A DNA stretch of 11,602 nt from Anaerolineae bacterium (lineage in GTDB: Bacteria; Chloroflexota; Anaerolineae; 4572-78; NAK82). The DNA lies in the NCBI GenBank assembly GCA_030598425.1, contig JAUVPY010000035.1:1-11602 (forward strand), written 5' to 3'. Made by a program: the position numbers and the translations under genes. Under the pieces are notes generated by a model that saw only the letters and a program-made list of their open reading frames with translations, ran no database searches and was not told the DNA's origin. Positions 6,686 to 11,602 of this stretch are shown here, in pieces. The number at the start of each line of letters is the position of its first letter. The stretch's first letter is position 1.

Positions 6686-7807
6686 TTACTGATTTCTGAC
6701 TATTCTTTCCAGCCGGTCATCGTAGATAGGGACCATTGCAGACCAGTCGAAGCGCGCAACGGCGTCCCGGAGGCTGGTCTGGCGCGTCTGGTCGAGATTG
6801 CTGATAGCCGCTTCCAGGCGGTCTACCAGATCGTCGAAGTCATGGTAGAAGCATAGGTTGTGGTACTGGGAGGGGATAAGCTCGGGGTAACTCAGGCGCT
6901 GGGGGAGGAGAGGGGAGCACCCGCAGTAAATCCCCTCGACAACGCTGGCACCGAAGAAGTCGTGATGCGAGGTGACGGGCAGCAAGTCGGCACGCCACAA
7001 CCAGCGGGCGTATTCAGCGAAAGCTGGTACGTAGCCAAACCGACGCACCCGTTCGCCCAGCCGCCGGTGCGCTTCGGTAAACTCAGTCGGTTGTTGTCGG
7101 AATCGCTCGCCCAAAATGACCAGGGCGAAGTCAATCCCTCGATCGACCAGCGCATATAGCGCCTCGAAAAAGTCTTGCGGGTTTTTGTCGTATTCCCAAC
7201 GGTGGTTCCAGAGGATCAGTGGCTGAGAGCTAGCGGCTGGGAGTTGAGGATTGGGTCGATAGGTGTCAAACCGACGCAAGTCCAGACCCAACGGGAGAAC
7301 TTCACTCTTGGCGTGCAGGCATTCCACGGTTTCGAGTTCATTGTGGTCAGGGAAGTGGTTGAGCAGACGGGGTAGCTCGGTGAGAAATGAGTCCATGTGA
7401 TACTGTGAATTGAAAAAGACCGCGTCGGCGGCCAACGCGCTGGCGTAATTGATAAAGCCATAATGCAGGTTGCGTCCTTGACTCACGTCACGGTCGGTGG
7501 GAGGCCAGGGGTAGCTGAGTTGGTTCTCATGGAAGTAGATGGCAGTGGGCAGGTGCCCGGTGCGGGCACGGGTGAGGGCCAGAAAGGTGGTCAAGTCGAG
7601 CATGTCTGTGGCCAGGATCAGGTCGGGTATGGCCTCCTCGGCCAGAAACCGGCGAGCCAGGGTGATGGCGCCGCCGTGCATCCGCCATTTCCAAAAGCGG
7701 CCTGGCATAGAGAGGATCGTCACACGATGTCGGCTGTGAGCCGCGTAGTCAGTTGCCCAGGCAGCGTGGGAGCCAGTGTGATAGGGGACCAGGAGCAGTA
7801 TTTTCAA
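6686..7807 (-). CDS. DUF3524-type glycosyltransferase, tRNA-queuosine alpha-mannosyltransferase-like
   Basis: GT-B glycosyltransferase of the GTDC1 family. In animals GTDC1 (QTMAN) attaches mannose to queuosine-34 of tRNA-Asp; the bacterial members are annotated by homology. At 373 aa it is full length. Family hallmarks in order: MKILLLVPYHTGSH (1-14), the PGRFWKWR stretch (35-42), ATDMLDLTTF (66-75), YFHENQLSYPW (91-101), the YGFINYASALAADAVFFNS segment (116-134), and a C-terminal GT-B nucleotide-sugar region with LWNHRWEYDKNP (199-210), VTSHHDFFGASVVEGIYCG (278-296) and E291. No signal peptide or membrane segment. The start is TTG 7807 with GGAGA about six bases upstream, and it opens straight into the family's first strand. 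No queuosine genes lie next to it. The substrate here is inferred; another cytosolic acceptor is possible. Confidence 0.85.
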   Translation of the reverse strand: MKILLLVPYHTGSHAAWATDYAAHSRHRVTILSMPGRFWKWRMHGGAITLARRFLAEEAIPDLILATDMLDLTTFLALTRARTGHLPTAIYFHENQLSYPWPPTDRDVSQGRNLHYGFINYASALAADAVFFNSQYHMDSFLTELPRLLNHFPDHNELETVECLHAKSEVLPLGLDLRRFDTYRPNPQLPAASSQPLILWNHRWEYDKNPQDFFEALYALVDRGIDFALVILGERFRQQPTEFTEAHRRLGERVRRFGYVPAFAEYARWLWRADLLPVTSHHDFFGASVVEGIYCGCSPLLPQRLSYPELIPSQYHNLCFYHDFDDLVDRLEAAISNLDQTRQTSLRDAVARFDWSAMVPIYDDRLERIVRNQ

Positions 7808-7866
7808 GTCGATTCTCCGGGCTCTGATCAGTGGACCTCGAAGGTCTCTAGATCGAATTCCTCGCT

Positions 7867-7896
7867 ATTATAACGTCGGTCTTACGGCGGAGCCAA
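7867..7896 (-). promoter_or_regulatory. Promoter of the glycosyltransferase gene
   Basis: On the minus strand TATAAT (7872-7867) is preceded by TTGGCT (7896-7891) with an 18-base spacer; the -10 box is perfect and the -35 box matches 4/6. The leader would be about 55 nt and contains a small inverted repeat GACCT-CGA-AGGTC (7834-7846). Confidence 0.55.
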
Positions 7897-8331
7897 ATAT
7901 CGCTACGCGCGGATGCCTATGCCTAAGCGTTGGCGGGCTAATCGAACGCCTTGATCTTACCAAACCCTCATATCCCAAGGGATTGTGAGCCTGTTTTTGA
8001 GCCACCTTCTGAGCCTATCTCATGCTAAAGTAGCGGTTATATTGGGTTTTTCGTTGGGCTTTTGGGAACTGCTGTACCTCGTATCTCGAGTAAACCTTTT
8101 TTTGGGACTCGAATTGTGAATAACCGTACAAATAAGGGTGCTTTAGTCTGTAGTTGAGATAGCCCTTATTCATCTCCGTATTGCATTCACATTGGGCTCA
8201 ACCCCGGCGAATTATTCTTTCGGCAGCATCATAAGGTCTTCAAGCCAATAAGGCGTATGATATCCACTTGGCGCCGCAGCCCACGAATTCGACCTGTATG
8301 ATTGCGCCGGAAGAGCCTGTGAGATGCGTTG
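7897..8331. other. Gene-free divergent spacer
   Basis: About 435 bp, more AT-rich than its flanks, with no frame I can support. It must hold the promoter of the PqqD-M50 gene, but I see no convincing -35/-10 pair on the plus strand. Visible structures are an 8-bp inverted repeat AATAAGGG/CCCTTATT (8131-8138 with 8163-8170, 24-nt loop) and CGAGT...ACTCG around a T-run (8087-8111). A stop (TGA 8320) closes the protease frame just upstream of its start. Confidence 0.4.
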
Positions 8332-9546
8332 ATGCCCGGAGCTGCTATACCTGCCATTACCTTGGACAGCAGGGTTTGTCTACATCCTCTATCCAAGCAA
8401 CTCGAAAACGGCGTGGTCATTATCGGCCGGGAGGATCAGTTCCTGGAACTTCCCTCGGAAGGTTTGGACTTTTTGGCCTGGCTCGATGAGGGTCTGACGC
8501 TGGCCCAAGCCAGAGATCGCTTCGAAGCGCTTAATAATCCCTTCCCGAACGACGAAGTTTTTGAAGTGGTCAATGCGTTTCTTGAGTGTGATTTTGTAGC
8601 AACGGTTGACGGCCAAACGATCATCCCTCATCGAGCCCCTCTCAAGTCAAACGCTGAGTGGTTTCCCCAAAGCTGGGCGAGAGCCCTGTTCTCCAAGCCG
8701 GTTCTGATCGCCTGGATGCTGCTGGTGGTGCCTGCTGCAATCCTTTGGATTCTCACCCCTGAGCTTTGGCCTCGACGAAGCGATTATTTCTGGGCCGAGT
8801 ACAACTCCATCGTTATTCTGAGCGCTATGCTCATCTGGCTATTGGGTATGCCCCTGCACGAGCTGTCTCACTGGTTAGCCTGTCGCGCCAAGGGGGTTGA
8901 GGCTACCATCACTTGGACCCAACGCTTGGGCATCTTCCCAATGAGCCAGACGGTGATGCATAACATCTGGGCAGTGCCCCGCGCGGTTCGTTACTTGCCC
9001 CTGGCAGCCGGCATGATGTGGGACGTGTTTATTCTAAGCCTGGCCCTTTACGTGCTCTTTCTTGGGAGGGCCGGCTTCCTGGCCTTGCCCCCGCAGGCGA
9101 CAGGGCTATTGAAGTTCTATATTCTGTTCGTAACTATGGCCCTGGCTTCCCAATTCTGGCTGTTTTCGAAAATGGATGGCTATTTCCTGGTCTCTGCTCT
9201 GTTGGGTCAGCGGAATTTACAGTCAGATACTTATGGTTGGCTGAAATCGAAGGTCATCAAGGCGAGAACATTCGACCCGCCAGCCAGTGGAATGAAGTTC
9301 ATTTACATTTTTGCCCTGATCACGATTGTGTGGGGCGGCCTGTTTATGGCGCAGTTCTTGTTGATCAGTCTACCGATCAAGCTGCAACTGATCTGGGAGT
9401 CGCTGCTCAAGATCTCGCGTGGCGCTGAAGTGGCTCCTATAGACTTCTACGATGGTGTGGGCGTGTTCGCCAGCCAAGTCATTTTCTACGGCTTGCTGGC
9501 CTATGCCTATGTGCGTGACACGCTCCCCAACTGGCGATGTGCTTGA
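8332..9546 (+). CDS. PqqD-domain / M50-like intramembrane metalloprotease (peptide maturation or export)
   Basis: Integral-membrane zinc protease fused to a peptide-recognition domain. Residues 10-95 fit a PqqD-like fold (ENGVVIIGREDQFLELPSEG, LDEGLTLAQARDRF, VVNAFLECDFV), the domain type that binds leader peptides of ribosomally made, modified peptides. The rest is polytopic, with hydrophobic segments at about 124-142, 158-176, 223-246, 261-279, 323-348 and 375-393. The M50 zinc site is HELSH (176-180), with KMDGY (280-284) giving the likely third ligand D282. COG1994-type 'peptide zinc metalloproteases' such as YydH, which works on the YydF RiPP, have this layout. Start ATG 8332 is chosen over the adjacent TTG 8329; a stop at 8320 bars anything longer, and the ribosome site is weak. 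The tiny peptide genes immediately downstream are its probable substrates. I do not recognise a named family for the whole protein. Confidence 0.82.
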   Translation: MPGAAIPAITLDSRVCLHPLSKQLENGVVIIGREDQFLELPSEGLDFLAWLDEGLTLAQARDRFEALNNPFPNDEVFEVVNAFLECDFVATVDGQTIIPHRAPLKSNAEWFPQSWARALFSKPVLIAWMLLVVPAAILWILTPELWPRRSDYFWAEYNSIVILSAMLIWLLGMPLHELSHWLACRAKGVEATITWTQRLGIFPMSQTVMHNIWAVPRAVRYLPLAAGMMWDVFILSLALYVLFLGRAGFLALPPQATGLLKFYILFVTMALASQFWLFSKMDGYFLVSALLGQRNLQSDTYGWLKSKVIKARTFDPPASGMKFIYIFALITIVWGGLFMAQFLLISLPIKLQLIWESLLKISRGAEVAPIDFYDGVGVFASQVIFYGLLAYAYVRDTLPNWRCA

Positions 9547-9556
9547 TGTGCTGTAG

Positions 9557-9587
9557 CAGCTTGGGGAAACTTCTCCTCCTCAAGCTG
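9557..9587 (+). promoter_or_regulatory. Intercistronic hairpin between protease and peptide genes
   Basis: An 11-bp stem (9557-9567 with 9577-9587, one G-U pair) and a 9-nt loop start 11 bases after the protease stop. No U run follows (gtgacaaatt), so it is a poor terminator. It could protect or punctuate the mRNA so that the peptides are expressed differently from the protease. Confidence 0.45.
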
Positions 9588-9621
9588 GTGACAAATTAAG
9601 AGATGGAAGGGGGTGAAATCT

Positions 9622-9678
9622 GTGAAGGTCAAGAAGGTCGAGGTCGTGAAACCGACCGGACACGGATGGAATGGCTAG
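9622..9678 (+). CDS. Tiny peptide 1, putative RiPP-like precursor (18 aa)
   Basis: Encodes MKVKKVEVVKPTGHGWNG from GTG 9622, with GGAAGGGGG (9605-9613) eight bases upstream. An in-frame GTG at 9613 overlaps that ribosome site and is less likely. The first ten residues are Lys/Val-rich; the tail is Gly-rich with one Trp. The peptide gene at 9832 shares MKVKKVE-x-VK and a Trp/Gly tail, and a decayed copy lies between them. That conservation, the ribosome sites and the position 75 bp after a PqqD-M50 gene argue that it is real despite its size. It has no signal peptide and no Gly-Gly cleavage motif. Function is unknown; a signal or antimicrobial peptide is possible. Confidence 0.7.
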   Translation: MKVKKVEVVKPTGHGWNG

Positions 9679-9715
9679 AAGCCGGTCGCAGTTCTCAGAG
9701 GGACACAAGTGAAAA

Positions 9716-9786
9716 GAAGGGAGGTGAACCCGGAAAGCGAAGAACGCTGATATCGTAAACTGACTTCTTGGTCCTGGGGTGGCTAG
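9716..9786 (+). pseudogene. Decayed copy of the tiny precursor peptide
   Basis: AGGGAGGTG (9718-9726) is a good ribosome site, but the aligned start codon is CGG (9731), not GTG/ATG. Reading on gives RKAKNADIV; if one base is restored after 9756 (gt in place of gtg) the frame continues KLTSWSWGG and ends at TAG 9784-9786. This lines up along its whole length with MKVKKVEVVKPTGHGWNG: K, K, acidic, V, K, T, W and final G agree. DNA also matches: cgtgaaaccgac versus cgt-aaactgac, and tggctagaa at both ends. It is best read as a tandem duplicate that lost its start and one base; an assembly error is less likely because two changes are needed. Confidence 0.6.
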
Positions 9787-9831
9787 AATTATCGCTTCGG
9801 ACTCCAGCCTGGAAGACAAGAGGAGTTTGCT

Positions 9832-9897
9832 ATGAAGGTTAAGAAAGTTGAAAAGGTTAAGGCCTCCGGCTGGATTTGGGGAGGAGGCGGAGGCTAG
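9832..9897 (+). CDS. Tiny peptide 2, putative RiPP-like precursor (21 aa)
   Basis: ATG 9832 is preceded by AGGAG (9820-9825 region, aagaggag) with about seven bases of spacing, a strong ribosome site. The product starts MKVKKVEKVK and continues ASGWIWGGGGG before TAG 9895-9897. The leader half is nearly identical to peptide 1 (nine of ten residues), while the tail changes to two Trp in a W-x-W pattern and five Gly: a conserved recognition part with a variable product part, as in RiPP precursors. An intrinsic terminator follows 23 bases later, so this is the last gene of the unit. No modifying enzyme other than the PqqD-M50 protein is visible in the window. Function is unknown. Confidence 0.78.
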   Translation: MKVKKVEKVKASGWIWGGGGG

Positions 9898-9920
9898 GGT
9901 TTAAACCTGGGTTTGGTAAG

Positions 9921-9954
9921 GAGGCCGCCGGTTCCCCGACCGTCGGCCTCTTTA
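9921..9954 (+). terminator. Intrinsic terminator of the peptide operon
   Basis: A 12-bp stem with one C/T mismatch, gaggccgccggt (9921-9932) with accgtcggcctc (9939-9950), and loop tccccg, followed by ttta. The U run is short but the stem is GC-rich. It closes the protease-peptide unit and separates it from the sensor kinase. Confidence 0.8.
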
Positions 9955-10030
9955 GTCGTGTAGATCATCGGATCTTGCAAAGAAAAGTCGCGATTTGTCC
10001 CCGATTTTGCCAGCATTTGAAGTTACGGAA

Positions 10031-10078
10031 GTGCTTGGCACCTGACTCTAGGTAAGCCCTAGGGGGGACGAAAGTGCC
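10031..10078. other. Nested inverted repeats upstream of the kinase promoter
   Basis: GGCAC (10037-10041) and GTGCC (10074-10078) enclose CTAGG-taagc-CCTAG (10048-10062); GTGC-TT-GGCAC also pairs locally at 10031-10041. It lies before the predicted transcription start at about 10115, so it is not part of the kinase mRNA from that promoter. It might be a regulator site or part of another transcript; I cannot assign it. Confidence 0.3.
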
Positions 10079-10079
10079 G

Positions 10080-10108
10080 TTGACTGGTAGCTAATAATCT
10101 GTTAGAAT
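10080..10108 (+). promoter_or_regulatory. Promoter of the sensor histidine kinase
   Basis: TTGACT (10080-10085), a 17-base spacer and TAGAAT (10103-10108), each 5/6 matches with ideal spacing. The predicted start is near 10115, giving a leader of about 30 nt. An 11-bp inverted repeat AGTGA-G-TCACT (10118-10128) sits right after the start and could be an operator. Confidence 0.65.
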
Positions 10109-10145
10109 CATACAATAAGTGAGTCACTCAAGCTTTAAGGGAAGA

Positions 10146-11602
10146 GTGCATCTGTTTAACAGGAAAGACGTCATTGTGGCGAACCTAGCACAAGACTCAA
10201 AGTCTCCCGCTGGCGGAACCCGACGCCTCGAACCGTTTCAGGTCTACGCGGCCTGCGTATCGGGGTTGGGACTCACTTTGCTTGTCTGGTCTCTTACCCA
10301 CGTCACCCCATCTGCCAGTGTTCTGCTATTCATCGCCTTAGCCATCCTTACCGAATTGACAACCAGCGAGAATTTTGCGCCACAGATGTTTTTCTCTATG
10401 TCCGCGGCTGTCACCTTTGCCAGCCTTCTGCTGTTCGGTCCCTTGCCTACAGTTCTGGTAGCTATGAGCGGGGGCCTTGTCTCGACGCTGGTGATGGATA
10501 GACATAGTGAACATCAGGCGAGGCCTGGACGTGCTCCTCTTTGGCAACGAGTCCCATTTAATATGGCGGGTTTGGGTCTGCCAGTTCCCATCGCCGGAGC
10601 AGTGTACGTCTTGGCCGGAGGCACGATTGGCGAGGTTGCCTTGCTCTCCAATCTGTTGCCGATGGTGTTGGCGGCGTTATCCTACGAGATTGTGAACGCG
10701 GGACTGATTGTTGGAGTTGTCTCTCTTCAGACCGGTCAACCTGTGACCCGGATCTGGCGGCAGAATCTATCGTGGTTGACGCCGATGAACGTCCTGAGCA
10801 TGGTTGTTGGTGGCGGCGCGTTAGCTATGGGGTACCAGATCGCCGGCGTTCTTGGAGTAGGCGTCTTCTTTCTGCCACTTCTGTTAACCTTCTACGCTTT
10901 TCGATTGTACGTAACTCAGACCAAGGCCCAGATGGCCCGTTTGGAAGAGATCGTCGCCGAGCGCACCCAGGACCTAGAAAATGCGAACGAGGAACTGAAA
11001 CGGCTTGACAGGCTTAAGACGAGCGCTTTCTCGGTGATAAATCATGAGATGCGCACTCCATTAACGGCCATCATTGGATATATTGATCTGCTGCTGGCTC
11101 GTGATCCTTTGACCCCCGACCAGGAGCATATGCTGTCGACCATTAGAAACAACAGTCATCGACTTCTGGATCTGGTCAACAACATTCTCGACATTTCGCG
11201 CATCGAAGATGGGAAATTGACGCTCGTGCGGCGAAGCATAGGGGTTCTGCCCGCCGTGACCCAGGCCTTGGACGTCGTCAAGCCTATCGCACACAAGAAA
11301 CACATCGCAGTCAACGTTGACATGGCACCGGAGATACCCGATATATGGGGTGATACCAAGCGGGTGCATCAAATCCTGGTTAATCTGTTGAGCAACGCGG
11401 TCAAGTACACGCCTGATACGGGGGCTCTCACCCTCGCCGTACGGTACAATGAGACATCAGACACGGTTGAGATCAGCGTGAGCGACACCGGCATTGGCAT
11501 CCCGGCCGACTTGTTGCCAGACATCTTTGATCGCTTCAGTCGTGTGGAGCGCCCCGAGATACAGCAAACGGTCGGCACCGGCCTGGGATTGTCGATTGCG
11601 AA
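10146..11602 (+). CDS. Polytopic membrane sensor histidine kinase (C-terminus beyond window)
   Basis: Two-component sensor that autophosphorylates on His and passes the phosphate to a response regulator. The frame is open from 10146 to the right edge (485 codons). The N-terminal half is hydrophobic, with about six to eight membrane segments between residues 33 and 256 and almost no extracellular domain, so the ligand is probably sensed in or near the membrane. A coiled-coil linker (about 257-292, AQMARLEEIVAERTQDLENA) leads to the HisKA H-box SVINHEMRTPL with H300, then the ATPase: N-box NLLSNAVKYTP (413-423), G1 DTGIGIP (447-453), F-box IFDRFSR (460-466) and G2 GTGLGLSIA (477-485). GTG 10146 has AAGG five bases upstream; GTG 10176 is a second choice. 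No response regulator is visible, but one may lie past the edge. The sensor resembles no domain I can name with certainty. Confidence 0.9.
   Translation, partial: MHLFNRKDVIVANLAQDSKSPAGGTRRLEPFQVYAACVSGLGLTLLVWSLTHVTPSASVLLFIALAILTELTTSENFAPQMFFSMSAAVTFASLLLFGPLPTVLVAMSGGLVSTLVMDRHSEHQARPGRAPLWQRVPFNMAGLGLPVPIAGAVYVLAGGTIGEVALLSNLLPMVLAALSYEIVNAGLIVGVVSLQTGQPVTRIWRQNLSWLTPMNVLSMVVGGGALAMGYQIAGVLGVGVFFLPLLLTFYAFRLYVTQTKAQMARLEEIVAERTQDLENANEELKRLDRLKTSAFSVINHEMRTPLTAIIGYIDLLLARDPLTPDQEHMLSTIRNNSHRLLDLVNNILDISRIEDGKLTLVRRSIGVLPAVTQALDVVKPIAHKKHIAVNVDMAPEIPDIWGDTKRVHQILVNLLSNAVKYTPDTGALTLAVRYNETSDTVEISVSDTGIGIPADLLPDIFDRFSRVERPEIQQTVGTGLGLSIA

Noticed and set aside
9709..9786. GTG-led frame MKRREVNPESEER with an in-frame TGA, then YRKLTSWSWGG: possible selenocysteine or recoded stop peptide
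   Set aside because: The upstream half does not resemble the sister peptides, while a 1-base frameshift gives full-length similarity. Decay explains it without recoding, and no SECIS-like stem is evident after the TGA.
9580..9819. Minus-strand 79-codon frame over the peptide genes
   Set aside because: No ribosome site and no recognisable motif; it is the complement of the conserved plus-strand peptide repeats.

Overview
The window looks like chromosomal DNA from a Chloroflexota-type bacterium (Anaerolineae-like). The reasons are a PASTA kinase with a Chloroflexota-style extracytoplasmic beta-rich tail, a four-domain S1 protein with a Pro/Glu tail, and frequent GTG/TTG starts. This lineage call is inference from gene content; there is no rRNA gene to confirm it.

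Left part (1-7807), all genes on the minus strand. In transcription order: a DUF3524/GTDC1-type glycosyltransferase (6686-7807), a small heat-shock protein Hsp20 (6030-6500) with a strong terminator, a membrane Ser/Thr kinase with two PASTA domains (3966-5846), FtsH (2007-3872), and ribosomal protein S1, which runs off the left edge inside a 90-bp tandem repeat coding an acidic, proline-rich tail. Each gene appears to have its own promoter. Between ftsH and rpsA lies 549 bp with a perfect-consensus promoter for rpsA, a ~270-nt untranslated leader, two palindromes, and a divergent promoter that may drive a ~160-nt noncoding RNA ending in a hairpin. These are housekeeping and protein-quality-control functions (translation, AAA+ proteolysis, chaperone) plus envelope signalling.

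Divergent spacer (7808-8331): holds the glycosyltransferase promoter on the minus strand and no gene I can support.

Right part (8332-11602), plus strand. An integral-membrane M50-like metalloprotease carrying an N-terminal PqqD-like (RiPP leader-binding) domain is followed by tiny genes not picked up by normal ORF calling: an 18-residue peptide (9622-9678), a decayed relative (about 9716-9786; lost start codon and a 1-base deletion), and a 21-residue peptide (9832-9897). All share a Lys/Val-rich first half and a short Trp/Gly tail, and the group ends in an intrinsic terminator. Next, from its own promoter, comes a polytopic membrane sensor histidine kinase that runs off the right edge. My reading is a compact ribosomal-peptide system (tiny precursors plus a PqqD-M50 maturation/export protease), possibly a peptide signal. 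No radical SAM or other modifying enzyme is present in the window. I consider this the most novel part of the sequence.
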